Counted from the first letter of the stretch, positions 1-7,503 are shown. The stretch: DNA of 64,000 nt from Nocardioides agri (GCF_013778305.1 NZ_JACEIC010000001.1:62001-126000); one strand, 5' to 3'. The notes: a model not told the origin generated them from the letters alone. A program made the numbers and translations.

Positions 1-310
1 CGAGCAGCCGGAGGCCGGACGGCGCCAACACCACGGTCCACAGCTCGACAGCGACGTCGCCGATGGGGGAGGGCACGGTCGCCCGGTGGGTGAGGACCTG
101 GGAGCCGGGCTGGCTGGAGACCGGCCGGCGCTCCTCGACCTGCAGGTTGGTGACGGTGTCCAGCCAGGCCTCGAAGTGCTCGGCGAAGATCCGAATCTGG
201 ATCGGGTCGCCGGTGTGGCGCGGGGCATCGACTGCGTCGAGGGCGAGGCCGTGGTCGGCGGCGTGCTGGGCGACCGCGAGCAGCGCCAGGGTGGTGACCG
301 GGGTGCTCAC
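1..310 (-). CDS. Hypothetical protein, 5' part only
   Basis: A minus-strand frame opens at a GTG at 310 and runs without a stop off the left end of the window (103 codons visible). Its start overlaps the stop of the upstream gene (GTGA, 307-310), showing translational coupling. The visible protein starts VSTPVTTLALLAVAQHAAD and contains an IRIFAEHFEAWLDTV stretch. I recognise no domain. Position next to the 151-residue gene suggests a shared role in the element. It is partial because the window ends, not because it is broken. Confidence 0.65.
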   Translation of the reverse strand, partial: MSTPVTTLALLAVAQHAADHGLALDAVDAPRHTGDPIQIRIFAEHFEAWLDTVTNLQVEERRPVSSQPGSQVLTHRATVPSPIGDVAVELWTVVLAPSGLRLL

Positions 311-762
311 GCCGACACCGCCTCGTCGGCCAGGAGCGGGTGGCAGCGCCACTCGACGACCTCGCGCTGCTCGGTGCGCTCGGGCTGCGCCTCGACGGCC
401 GGGATCGTGACGGTCTCGCTGCCGGTGACGATGCGCTCACACAGCTGATCGCGATGCGCGAAGATCTGGAGCGTGATGCCGCCGTCGAGCGGCCGGGCGA
501 AGTCGAAGCGGTCGTCCCACGGATTCTTGGTCCACTTCCCGCCGAGGGCGGCGATGATCGTCCGGGCGGCGTCCCGCTGGTTGTCCTTGTGGCCGTCGGT
601 GTTCATCAGCTGCCAGGTGACCTCGACGTGGCCGCTGCCGGAGTACGCGAAGACGCATGGGGCAGGCAGGTCGGGGTGAGCGGCGAGGAGGTCGGCGACG
701 ACCTTGAGCCGGTCGGCGGTGGCCGCCGCGGTGTTCCTGCTGGTGGTGCTGGTCTCCGTCAT
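307..762 (-). CDS. Hypothetical element protein, 151 aa
   Basis: A 151-residue soluble protein with a Thr/Ala-rich N-terminus and a compact middle (VEVTWQLMNTDG, GGKWTKNPWDDRFDF). There is no signal peptide or membrane segment. The ATG at 762 is the only good start, and the stop overlaps the GTG of the next gene. Proteins of this look occur in actinobacterial integrative elements without a known role. I do not recognise a family. It is probably co-transcribed with the 85-residue and XRE genes further upstream on the same strand. Confidence 0.6.
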   Translation of the reverse strand: MTETSTTSRNTAAATADRLKVVADLLAAHPDLPAPCVFAYSGSGHVEVTWQLMNTDGHKDNQRDAARTIIAALGGKWTKNPWDDRFDFARPLDGGITLQIFAHRDQLCERIVTGSETVTIPAVEAQPERTEQREVVEWRCHPLLADEAVSA

Positions 763-833
763 GGGAGACTCCTCTCGTTCGTGGGGTCCGGTCGCTGCCG
801 AGCGATGAGCCGGGCCCTGCGGGCTTTTCTGAG

Positions 834-1091
834 TCAGGCGGACTTCTTCGCGCGCCGGGCCTGGGCCGACTTGAGGGCGATGCGCTGGTAGTGCGCGCGC
901 TTGGCGTTCTCCGCCCGCTTCGCGCGCTCCGCAGCGGGGAGGACGCGGTCGGGGTCGACCTGGTCCTCGAACTTCCGGGCCATCGCGTCACGCGCGGGCT
1001 GGGTGGCGGCCGACCGGTCCTCGGTCTTCGCCCACCGCTCGTTCGCCGCGATCCGCGCGATCGTGCTGCGAGCCGTGCTGCTCTTTCTCAT
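834..1091 (-). CDS. Small basic hypothetical protein, 85 aa
   Basis: An 85-residue Arg/Lys/Ala-rich helical protein (MRKSSTARSTIARIAANERW start; C-terminal run rich in RAKRAENAKRAH). Its ATG overlaps the stop of the upstream XRE gene by 4 bases (1088-1091), so the two are translationally coupled. The composition would suit nucleic-acid binding, but no fold is recognised. A 71-base gap separates it from the 151-residue gene downstream, with no clear terminator. Confidence 0.6.
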   Translation of the reverse strand: MRKSSTARSTIARIAANERWAKTEDRSAATQPARDAMARKFEDQVDPDRVLPAAERAKRAENAKRAHYQRIALKSAQARRAKKSA

Positions 1092-1345
1092 GCCACCTGT
1101 TCCTTGCCGGTACGGCTAGCAGTGCTTGCCTGCTCGGGCACGAAAAGGACGTGGAGCGGGACGTCAAGCGCCTCCACGATGAGTTCGGCAGTACGCGGTT
1201 CACACGACTTCCGCCGACCGCTGGTGAGGTGGTTGATGAACGACGGGTGCTTGCCGGCGTACCTCGCCAGCTTGCGCTGGCTCATCTTTGCGCCCTCGTG
1301 GTCGCCGACCAGCGCCTTCAGCAACTGGCGGTTGGTGAGCTTCAT
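1088..1345 (-). CDS. XRE (Cro/CI) family HTH regulator, 85 aa
   Basis: The protein is almost only a helix-turn-helix domain: MSQRKLARYAGKHPSFINHLTSGRRKS, followed by a segment (AELIVEALDVPLHVLFV) typical of the ends of XRE domains. I chose the ATG at 1345 (MKLTNRQLLKALVGD); an upstream ATG at 1381 adds 12 unlikely residues. It faces a divergent HTH gene across a 271-base region packed with GGTAGG/CCTA repeats, so it probably represses its own and the divergent promoter, as a CI-like switch would. The DNA target is inferred from position only. Confidence 0.8.
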   Translation of the reverse strand: MKLTNRQLLKALVGDHEGAKMSQRKLARYAGKHPSFINHLTSGRRKSCEPRTAELIVEALDVPLHVLFVPEQASTASRTGKEQVA

Positions 1346-1395
1346 GAACGTTCCCCTCGGCCATCTTCGTGCTCTGTGCATTGATCCTCCGTCGG

Positions 1396-1573
1396 TAGGT
1401 GCCTATCTGTCAAGCAGTAGTGGGCAACAGAGTGCCTACCGCTAGGCAGGCTGTCAAGAAATTCGATCGCTGTAGTTCTGCACGTCAACGCATCGACGCA
1501 GGTCAGAACGCACATTTCTGGTAGGCGCTAGGGCTACTCTGAGACGGCAAACAGCGGTAGGCGGGCGTCCCTA
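1396..1573. promoter_or_regulatory. Cluster of TAGG/CCTA operator-like repeats
   Basis: The divergent region between the XRE gene and the HTH gene at 1617 holds four related motifs: TAGGTGCCTA (1396-1405), GCCTACCGCTAGGC (1434-1447, 5-base inverted arms), TAGGCGCTAGGG (1522-1533) and TAGGCGGGCGTCCCTA (1558-1573). CTGTCAAG also occurs twice (1407-1414 and 1451-1458). Two pairs, one near each gene start, fit cooperative repressor sites for a divergent switch. The rest of the 1346-1616 gap shows nothing else. Confidence 0.5.
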
Positions 1574-1616
1574 GATGGGGCTTGCCCGCACGTGGCAAGC
1601 GGTGGAGGGTGGCGGC

Positions 1617-2336
1617 GTGGACCTGGGCAGGCTCATCGACACACATCGAGGAGCCCGTTCGTACGGCGAGCTCTCCCGAGACTGCGGGGGCAGCCCGTCC
1701 AGCAAGAGGCTCCAGCAGCTGGTGACGCAACCGATCAAGAACTTCCCCGACCCACCGACCGTGAAGGCGCTGGCTCGGGGGCTAAAGCTCTCCGAGAAGG
1801 TCGTGACGCTGGCGGCCGCGGAGTCGCTAGGGCTGGACGTCTCTCAAGGGGAGGCCCGGCTGGTCGAGCTGCTGCCAGCTGGCACTCGGGACCTCACCGA
1901 GGAACAGGCGGCCGCTGTAGCTCACCTGGTTCGCACCATCGTTGATGCGACGACCGAGCGAGGTGATGGCGATGTCCACCGAGACGCCGCCCCCATGACG
2001 GAACCGAAGGGCGTCGTCTGGGCGCGCACAGGTAGCGGCAAGACGGCCACGATGGCGGCGGCCATTGCGAACTGGTACGCGAAGTACCCCAGTGGCCGTG
2101 TCGTCCTCGTGACGGGGCCGCAGGTCGAGGCCTTCAGCGAGGACCCGGACCTCGGGCAGAAGGTCCTCGATGCGTACCGGGCCACGCTCCCGCATGCGTT
2201 CGAGCTGACGGACGAGGTGTCCGATCTCCCCGGAGATGCCGAGGACCAGGTCTCCTGGGAAGAGTTCACCGCTGCGGTGGAGGACTACCGTCGATCTCTG
2301 CTCGACGACATCGCGGCCCGGACCTCGACGACGTAG
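1617..2336 (+). CDS. HTH protein with C-terminal P-loop-like segment, 239 aa
   Basis: The N-terminal 75 residues (DLGRLIDTHRGARSYGELS, then VTQPIKNFPDPPTVKALAR) match the actinobacterial XRE-like type that usually starts M/VDLGRLID; I therefore chose the GTG at 1617, preceded by GGAGGGTGGC, over the ATG at 1575. Such proteins often end after about 160 residues. This one continues with ARTGSGKT (residues 136-143), a formal Walker A match, and a hydrophobic VVLVTG strand, but no clear Walker B. The next gene encodes an ImmA/IrrE-like protein, a common partner of XRE repressors. The extra segment's function is unknown. Confidence 0.65.
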   Translation: MDLGRLIDTHRGARSYGELSRDCGGSPSSKRLQQLVTQPIKNFPDPPTVKALARGLKLSEKVVTLAAAESLGLDVSQGEARLVELLPAGTRDLTEEQAAAVAHLVRTIVDATTERGDGDVHRDAAPMTEPKGVVWARTGSGKTATMAAAIANWYAKYPSGRVVLVTGPQVEAFSEDPDLGQKVLDAYRATLPHAFELTDEVSDLPGDAEDQVSWEEFTAAVEDYRRSLLDDIAARTSTT

Positions 2337-2379
2337 AGGGACTGTCGCGATGTCGGCGGTGGTCTCTACGGTCCCGGCC

Positions 2380-2811
2380 ATGCAGTACCACCCCTGGCGC
2401 CGGCTCCGAGAGCTCGTGCACGTCACGCTCCACTGGCACGACGACGGCCCCGCGGGCTGGTGCCGGCACTCCACCCAGGACGTGTCGATCCGGCGGGGGA
2501 TGACGCAGGCCGAGCGTCGATCGACGGTGACCCACGAGGTGGTGCACCTCGAGCGCGGGCCGGCGGTGCGAGGGTTCAGCGAGCGCGAGGAGCGCGAGGT
2601 CGACAAGGAGGCCGCCCGCCGACTGCTCCCCGACATCCGCGAGGTGGGGGAGGCACTCGCCTGGGCGTCGTGCGTCGACGAGGCCGCCGATGAGCTGTGG
2701 GTCGACCGCGGCACGCTCCGGGCCCGCCTCGAGCACCTACACCCCGCCGAGCGGGCCTACCTACGGCGTCGGCTCGCCGACGATGATGTTCATCAGGAGG
2801 AGACGGCATGA
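2380..2811 (+). CDS. ImmA/IrrE-type metallopeptidase-like protein, 143 aa
   Basis: The protein carries HEVVH (residues 52-56), the zinc-binding HExxH signature, followed by EREEREVDKEAARRLLP, which resembles the E-x3-D/A-x2-A helix of ImmA/IrrE (Peptidase_M78) proteins. ImmA cleaves phage/ICE repressors after DNA damage, and IrrE acts on DdrO. Here it sits 43 bases behind a divergently regulated HTH gene, the usual repressor/anti-repressor arrangement. I chose ATG 2380 (MQYHPWRRL); ATG 2350 is an alternative. The stop overlaps the next ATG (ATGA). Repressor cleavage is inferred from the family. Confidence 0.7.
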   Translation: MQYHPWRRLRELVHVTLHWHDDGPAGWCRHSTQDVSIRRGMTQAERRSTVTHEVVHLERGPAVRGFSEREEREVDKEAARRLLPDIREVGEALAWASCVDEAADELWVDRGTLRARLEHLHPAERAYLRRRLADDDVHQEETA

Positions 2812-3137
2812 AGCTTGCGACGATCGCGCTGACCCCCGTGCTTGCGGTACTCGCCGTCGGCTGCAGCAGCGGCGGCGAGGACGACGGCGGGGGAGAGTAC
2901 GGCGCCAAGGACGTGTGCCAGCAGTTCGTGGAGGACCGGCTGAAGTCGCCGGGCACAGCGGACTTCTCCAGCGAGGTCGCCTCCGAAAACTCCGACGGCA
3001 GCTGGACGGTGCGAGGCGACGTCGACTCCGAGAACGGCTTCGGCGCGCTGCTCCGCAACAGCTACGAGTGCACCGTCCGGTACCAACCGAGCACCGAGCG
3101 CTGGAAGCTCGAGGACATGCAGACCACCGAGAACTGA
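2808..3137 (+). CDS. Small lipoprotein, 109 aa
   Basis: A lipoprotein signal (MKLATIALTPVLAVLAVGCS, lipobox LAVGC, lipidated Cys at residue 19) is followed by a Gly/Asp-rich linker and a roughly 75-residue domain with two further cysteines (DVCQQFVEDRL; SYECTVRY) that could form a disulfide. Similar small lipoproteins are common in actinobacterial phages and ICEs; surface exclusion or anchoring has been suggested for some, but no function is shown here. It overlaps the ImmA-like gene by 4 bases and is the last gene before the attachment site. Confidence 0.75.
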   Translation: MKLATIALTPVLAVLAVGCSSGGEDDGGGEYGAKDVCQQFVEDRLKSPGTADFSSEVASENSDGSWTVRGDVDSENGFGALLRNSYECTVRYQPSTERWKLEDMQTTEN

Positions 3138-3191
3138 GCCTCGGCTTGACCACCTTCCTTGATGCACAATGCTCGGGATCCGACGCCGTTT

Positions 3192-3202
3192 CCGCAGGTC
3201 AG
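3192..3202 (+). other. Putative integrase arm site next to the tRNA fragment
   Basis: CCGCAGGTCAG lies 21 bases before the tRNA-Val fragment. The core CGCAGGTCAG is identical to repeats placed the same way at the right end of the unrelated rnpB element (40618-40627 and 40638-40647). Integrase arm-type sites normally sit within 100-200 bases of the crossover, so I call it a likely arm site. One copy of a short motif is weak evidence alone. Confidence 0.4.
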
Positions 3203-3223
3203 CACAACGCATATCCGGCCATT

Positions 3224-3269
3224 CCTTACAAGGAGGTGGTCGGGGGTTCGATCCCCTCTGCGCCCACCA
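3224..3269 (+). other. Displaced 3' half of tRNA-Val(UAC): element attachment site
   Basis: The stretch reads as tRNA positions 31-76: anticodon loop CTTACAA (anticodon TAC at 3227-3229), stem 3' strand GGAGG, variable TGGTC, T-stem GGGGG, T-loop TTCGATC, T-stem CCCTC, acceptor TGCGCCC, discriminator A and encoded CCA ending at 3269. The 5' strand of the anticodon stem (CATTC) no longer pairs properly, and no D-arm or 5' acceptor strand is present. This is a 3' half displaced by integration with crossover in the anticodon loop, as tyrosine integrases do. It is not a functional tRNA. Confidence 0.85.
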
Positions 3270-3964
3270 TGGACCGCCCCGATGCCGACGACCTCGTGGC
3301 CGCCGTGCGGGCCGCGCTGGCGGCCGGCGGCGACCCCGAGCGCGCGGCCGAGCAGCAGCGCTACATGAAGTCCGAGCTGCCCTGCCGCGGCTACACCGCG
3401 CCCGAGCTCAAGGCGCTGCTGCGACCGCTGCTGGCCGGCTACCGGCCCGTCGACCGCGGCGCGTGGGAGACGTCGATTCGGACGCTGTGGGACGGAGCGA
3501 CCCACCGCGAGGAGCGGTACGCCGCGCTGGCGGTCGCGCGGCACCGTCGCGCCCGGGCGTGGCTCGCGCCGCCGTCGGTGCCGCTCTTCCGCCACCTCGT
3601 CGTCACCGGCGCGTGGTGGGACGTGGTCGACGAGACCGCGCAGCACCTCGTCCGACCGTCGCTCGAGGCGCACCCCGCCGACCTCACCGCCACGCTGATG
3701 TCCTGGGCGACCGACGCCGACCTGTGGGTGCGGCGGGTGGCCGTGATCTGCCAGGTGGGCCGCAGGGGCGAGACCGACGTCGCCCTGCTGCGGCACGCGA
3801 TCGACGCCAACGTCGACGACCAGACGTTCTGGCTGCGCAAGGCGATCGGCTGGGCGCTGCGCGACTACGCGCGCACCGACCCGGCATGGGTGCGGGCCGA
3901 GGTGGCCCGGCACGGCGATCGGCTCTCCGGGCTGTCGCGCCGCGAAGCCCTCAAGCACCTCTAG
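3269..3964 (+). CDS. DNA alkylation repair protein, AlkD-like HEAT-repeat glycosylase
   Basis: A 231-residue protein of alpha-helical repeats with the AlkD family pattern: YMKSELPCRGYTAPELKAL near the N-terminus, then W-rich repeats (VVTGAWWDVVDETAQHL, DLWVRRVAVI, FWLRKAIGWALRDYARTDP). The family excises positively charged alkylated bases such as 3-methyladenine and 7-methylguanine from DNA. The ATG at 3269 begins on the last base of the tRNA-Val CCA; no other start keeps the conserved N-terminus. The TAG stop is shared palindromically (CTAG, 3961-3964) with the convergent glycosyltransferase gene. It is the first chromosomal gene after the element. Confidence 0.88.
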   Translation: MDRPDADDLVAAVRAALAAGGDPERAAEQQRYMKSELPCRGYTAPELKALLRPLLAGYRPVDRGAWETSIRTLWDGATHREERYAALAVARHRRARAWLAPPSVPLFRHLVVTGAWWDVVDETAQHLVRPSLEAHPADLTATLMSWATDADLWVRRVAVICQVGRRGETDVALLRHAIDANVDDQTFWLRKAIGWALRDYARTDPAWVRAEVARHGDRLSGLSRREALKHL

Positions 3965-4749
3965 TCGGTCAGTGCCTTCGCCCGGTCGTTGAGCCGTTGC
4001 GCGGCCCAGCGGCTCGCGAGCCGGACGGGCACGTCCCACAGCGGAGCGAACGGCCGGACCCACGGGCGCAGGTAGCGGTGCTTGATCGCCTCGGACTCGG
4101 CGCTGGACAGGGCCCGGTTGGCCACCGTGATCGAGTCGGGGTGCCAGCGGAAGCACGAGGTGATCGTCGGCGTCGCGATGAAGCGGCCCTGCCTGCGCAG
4201 TCGCAGGAACACGTCCAGGTCCATCGCGTACTTCAACGACTCGTCGTAGGGGCCGACGGCGTCCAGGGCGCTCAGCCGGATCAGGGACGACGGCATCGGC
4301 ACCAGGTTGGGTCCCCAGCCGAGGATCCGCGTGGCCCACGCACCGGCGCGGCTGACGCCGACCGATCGGCCGTCGGGGTCGATGTAGTCGCAGGCGCCGT
4401 ACGCGACGACCGCCGAGGGCTGTGCCTCGAGCAGCCCGGCCAGGTGGGCCAGGGCGCCGGGCAGGAAGAGGTCGTCGTCGTTGAGCCAGGCGTAGAACTC
4501 CTCGCCCCGCCGGGCGTCGAGACCGGCGTTGACCGCGGCGGTCAGTCCGCGGCGCGGGTCGTCGACGACGTCGGCACCCAGCTCGCGGGCGACGGCGCGG
4601 GCGTCGACGGCGGCCGTCGGGACGACGAGCACGAGCCGGACGTCGACGCCCTCCTGGTCGAGCGCGCTGCGCATCGCGTCGGTCAGCGTCGCGGGACGCT
4701 CGCCGAGCGTCGGCATCACGACGAGCACCGACGGGCGGCTCGCCGTCAT
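3961..4749 (-). CDS. Family 2 glycosyltransferase, 262 aa
   Basis: A GT-A fold enzyme: N-terminal strand VLVVMPTLGERPATLTDAM, a DDD metal/nucleotide-sugar motif at residues 91-93 (WLNDDD), and a later DESLKYAMDLDVFLRLRR stretch typical of family 2 transferases. It would transfer a sugar from a nucleotide donor to a cell-wall or surface glycan; the donor is not evident. Its ATG overlaps the stop of the GDP-mannose dehydratase gene by 4 bases, so the two form one operon. This suggests a deoxysugar derived from GDP-mannose may be its substrate (inference). Confidence 0.85.
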   Translation of the reverse strand: MTASRPSVLVVMPTLGERPATLTDAMRSALDQEGVDVRLVLVVPTAAVDARAVARELGADVVDDPRRGLTAAVNAGLDARRGEEFYAWLNDDDLFLPGALAHLAGLLEAQPSAVVAYGACDYIDPDGRSVGVSRAGAWATRILGWGPNLVPMPSSLIRLSALDAVGPYDESLKYAMDLDVFLRLRRQGRFIATPTITSCFRWHPDSITVANRALSSAESEAIKHRYLRPWVRPFAPLWDVPVRLASRWAAQRLNDRAKALTD

Positions 4750-5756
4750 GCGTGCACCTCGCCGTCGAGCGCCGGGGTCGCCTCGAGCTCGTCGAGGTCG
4801 GCCTGCACCATGGTGCGCACGAGCTCCGAGAAGCTGACGGTCGGCTCCCAGCCGAGCTCCCGGAGCCGGGCGGCGTCGCCGACCAGCGCGCGCGGGTCGG
4901 CCGGCCGGTAGAGGTTCGGGTCGACGGAGACGTAGGACTCCCAGTCGTCGATCCCGACCACGGCGAACGCCTCGCGGAGGAAGTCGCGCACGCTGTGGGC
5001 GTTGCCCGTGGCGACGATGTAGTCATGCGGCTCGGGGGCGTCGAGGATGCGCATCATCGCGTCGACGTAGTCGGGGGCGTAGCCCCAGTCGCGCAGCGCG
5101 TCCATGTTGCCCAGCGACAGGTGGTCGAGCCGCCCGCGTGCGATCGCCGCCACGGCGGCGGTGATCTTGCGGGCGACGAACGTCGTGGGCCGGCGCGGCG
5201 ACTCGTGGTTGTAGAGGATCGCCGCCGTGGCGTAGAGCCCGCGGTGCCGGTAGACCTGCACCATCGTGTGCGCGAAGTCCTTCGCGGCGCCGTACGGCGT
5301 GATCGGGTTGCGCGGCGTCCGCTCGCTCTGCGGGGCGGTCGCCGGGTCGCCGAAGACCTCCGCGCTCGACGCCTGGAGGAAGCGGATCTCGCGCCCGGTC
5401 CGCTCCTGCTGCTCCCACGCCGCGGCCAGCAGGCGCACCGCGCCGATGCCGATGGTGTCCGCCGTCTCGACCGGGGCCTCCCACGAGCGGGCGACGGACG
5501 TGGAGCCGGCGAGGTTGAACAGCCGGTCGGGGGCCGCGGCGTCGAGGGCACGCAGCAGGCTGTCGTTGTCACGCAGATCCGCGACGTGGATCTGCAGGCC
5601 GGGGAGCTCGGCCGAGATGCTGTCGACGACGCTCTCGTCCCGGACGATCCCGTGCACCTCCTGGCCCTCGGCGAGCAGCCGTCGGGCGAGGTACCACCCG
5701 TCCTGGCCGGTGACCCCGGTCAGGAGGGCCCGATAGCGGGGGTGCTGGTCTGTCAC
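4746..5756 (-). CDS. gmd: GDP-mannose 4,6-dehydratase
   Basis: A 336-residue extended SDR: NAD(P)-binding TGVTGQDG at 13-20, the active-site SSAEVFG near 130-136, and the catalytic Y155-x3-K159 (PYGAAK). The order TGVTGQDGxYL, then NLAG, then SSAEVFG, is characteristic of GDP-mannose dehydratases, which convert GDP-D-mannose to GDP-4-keto-6-deoxymannose, precursor of fucose, rhamnose or colitose-type sugars. It is the first gene of an operon with the GT2 enzyme. A related NDP-sugar dehydratase activity is possible, but the motifs fit Gmd best. Confidence 0.87.
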   Translation of the reverse strand: MTDQHPRYRALLTGVTGQDGWYLARRLLAEGQEVHGIVRDESVVDSISAELPGLQIHVADLRDNDSLLRALDAAAPDRLFNLAGSTSVARSWEAPVETADTIGIGAVRLLAAAWEQQERTGREIRFLQASSAEVFGDPATAPQSERTPRNPITPYGAAKDFAHTMVQVYRHRGLYATAAILYNHESPRRPTTFVARKITAAVAAIARGRLDHLSLGNMDALRDWGYAPDYVDAMMRILDAPEPHDYIVATGNAHSVRDFLREAFAVVGIDDWESYVSVDPNLYRPADPRALVGDAARLRELGWEPTVSFSELVRTMVQADLDELEATPALDGEVHA

Positions 5757-5902
5757 AAGACTCCTCGTCGTCGTACGAGCGCCCGGCCGCGGGCACGCGG
5801 CACAAGGCTAGGGCACGCCCCGGCGGCGACGCGGTGGGCCGGTACTAGCATGAGGCCTCCCCGCGCCGAGACCGACGCCGAGAGACGGAGACGACCGCCC
5901 GC

Positions 5903-7027
5903 ATGTCCTTCTCGCCAGCGTCCACGGGCGCGTCCACCGGGCCCTCCGCCAGTCGTGTCGCGGTCGCCCTGCCGATGCTCAGCCTCGTCCCCGGCGGCAT
6001 GGGCGGCAGCGAGACCTACGCGCGCGAGCTCACGCGGGAGCTGGCCGCGATGCCCGAGCTCGACGTCACGACCTACCTGCCGCGCGCTGCTGCGGGCTTC
6101 TCCGAGGGCGTGCGCGAGCACGTGGTCGAGCGGGTGGCGGGCGCGGACGGCACCCGCGGGCGGCTCGAGAGCCAGCTCCAGTCGCGGCGGAGCAAGGACC
6201 TGCGCCGGGCGCTCGCGGACGCCGACGTGGTGCACTACCCGCTGAGCGTGCCGGCGCCACCGGCCCCGCGCGGGTCCCGGGCGGTGGTCACGCTGCTCGA
6301 CACCCAGCACAAGGACCTGCCGGAGCTGTTCTCGCGCGCCGAGCAGGTCTACCGGAGGTTCACCTACGACCGGCCGACGCGGCGGGCCTCGGCGGTGATC
6401 ACGATCAGCGAGTTCTCCAAGCAGCAGATCGTGCGCCACTACGGCCTCGACCCCGACACCGTGCACGTCGCCCACCTGGGCGTCGACACCAGCCACTTCG
6501 CGCCGGTGGTCGGGGAGCGCGAGGACTTCGTGCTGTACCCGGCCCGCGGCTGGCCGCACAAGAACCACGGGCGGCTGCTGGAGGCGATGCGCCTGGTCCG
6601 CGAGGAGGTGCCGGGCCTGCGCCTGGTGCTGACCGGTGGCGGCCTCGACTCCCTCGGCGACGACCTCCCGGAGTGGGTCGACCGGCGCGGCCTCGTCTCG
6701 CGCGAGGAGCTGCTGTCGCTCTACCGGCGAGCCTCCGTCCTGGCGTTCCCGAGCCGCTACGAGGGCTTCGGCCTGCCGCCGCTCGAGGCGATGGCCTCCG
6801 GCTGCCCGGTTGCGGCCGCGAACGCAGGGTCGCTGCCGGAGATCTGCGGTGACGCCGCGGTGATGTTCGACCCCGACGACGCCCGCGCGATCGCGCGCGC
6901 CGTGCTGGACGCCCGGGCGCAGGGGCCCGACCTCGCCGTCCGCGGGCTCGAGCACTGCCGGGAGTTCACCTGGAAGCGGTGCGCCGAGGTGCACCGCGAC
7001 CTCTACTTGTCGGTAGCAGGACGCTGA
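5903..7027 (+). CDS. Family 4 glycosyltransferase (GT-B)
   Basis: A 374-residue GT-B enzyme: an N-terminal GGMGGSETYAREL loop that closes over the donor, central ISEFSKQQIVRHYGL, then LYPARGWPHKNHGRLLEA and the E-x7-E donor motif in YEGFGLPPLEAMASG. It likely makes a mannose-type or related surface glycan. It is transcribed divergently from the gmd/GT2 operon across 146 bases containing TACTAGCAT (about 5843-5851), a plausible -10 region. The donor and acceptor cannot be read from the sequence. Confidence 0.87.
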   Translation: MSFSPASTGASTGPSASRVAVALPMLSLVPGGMGGSETYARELTRELAAMPELDVTTYLPRAAAGFSEGVREHVVERVAGADGTRGRLESQLQSRRSKDLRRALADADVVHYPLSVPAPPAPRGSRAVVTLLDTQHKDLPELFSRAEQVYRRFTYDRPTRRASAVITISEFSKQQIVRHYGLDPDTVHVAHLGVDTSHFAPVVGEREDFVLYPARGWPHKNHGRLLEAMRLVREEVPGLRLVLTGGGLDSLGDDLPEWVDRRGLVSREELLSLYRRASVLAFPSRYEGFGLPPLEAMASGCPVAAANAGSLPEICGDAAVMFDPDDARAIARAVLDARAQGPDLAVRGLEHCREFTWKRCAEVHRDLYLSVAGR

Positions 7028-7060
7028 GACGGCAGGCCTTGCTGGACTGGTGATCGGTAG

Positions 7061-7066
7061 TAGGTT
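7061..7066 (+). promoter_or_regulatory. Putative leaderless -10 box (TAGGTT)
   Basis: TAGGTT ends 7 bases before the ATG at 7074. This spacing places the transcription start at or next to the start codon. No Shine-Dalgarno sequence is present. Confidence 0.45.
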
Positions 7067-7073
7067 CTCGGGC

Positions 7074-7463
7074 ATGATCCGGCTGCTGATCAACGTGGGC
7101 ATCACACTGCTCGCGAACGCCGTGGGGCTGGGTGTCGCGGCGTACCTGCTCGACGACATGACCGTGACGGCCTCGGCGTTCCTGATCGCCGTCGTCATCT
7201 TCACGGTCGTCTACGCCCTGGCCCAGCCGATGCTCACCCAGATGGCGATCTCCGCGGCACCGGCGCTGCGCGGCGGCGTGGCGCTGGTCGCGACGCTGCT
7301 CGGGCTGATCATCACGACGCTGCTGACCGACGAGATGTCGATCACCGGCATCGAGACGTGGATCGCGGCCACGGTGATCGTCTGGCTGGCCTCGCTCGTC
7401 GGCGCGCTGCTGCTGCCGCTGGTGTTCCTGCGCAACCGCCGGGACGACCGCGCGCGCCGCTGA
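7074..7463 (+). CDS. Phage holin family / four-helix membrane protein, 129 aa
   Basis: A small protein made of about four hydrophobic helices (MIRLLINVGITLLANAVGLG, a second around VTASAFLIAVVIF, a third in RGGVALVATLLGLIITTLL, a fourth in WIAATVIVWLASLVGALLLP) with a basic C-terminal tail. It resembles the holin superfamily IV / DUF membrane proteins common in actinobacterial chromosomes, where no lytic role is known. I chose ATG 7074 over 7050 because a leaderless -10 sits just upstream. Function unknown. Confidence 0.75.
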   Translation: MIRLLINVGITLLANAVGLGVAAYLLDDMTVTASAFLIAVVIFTVVYALAQPMLTQMAISAAPALRGGVALVATLLGLIITTLLTDEMSITGIETWIAATVIVWLASLVGALLLPLVFLRNRRDDRARR

Positions 7464-7503
7464 GCTCGCGCACGACCGAAACGACCGACCGAGGAGGACG
7501 TGC

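Larger units (their letters stand above)
1..3269. mobile_element. End of an integrated element bounded by a tRNA-Val fragment
   Basis: The left edge of the window lies inside an integrated element. The signs are a run of small genes of unknown function, an XRE regulator divergent from an HTH/ImmA-like pair, a phage/ICE-style small lipoprotein, and a displaced 3' half of tRNA-Val(UAC) at 3224-3269, where ordinary chromosomal genes resume. No integrase, relaxase or structural gene is visible here, so the type (ICE, prophage, satellite) cannot be told; the rest lies left of the window. The intact tRNA-Val gene and the integrase are expected at the other end. Confidence 0.75.

Noticed and set aside
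3190-3269. Complete tRNA gene
   Set aside because: No 5' acceptor strand, D-arm or matching 5' anticodon-stem strand lies upstream; only positions 31-76 fit tRNA-Val, so it is a displaced fragment.
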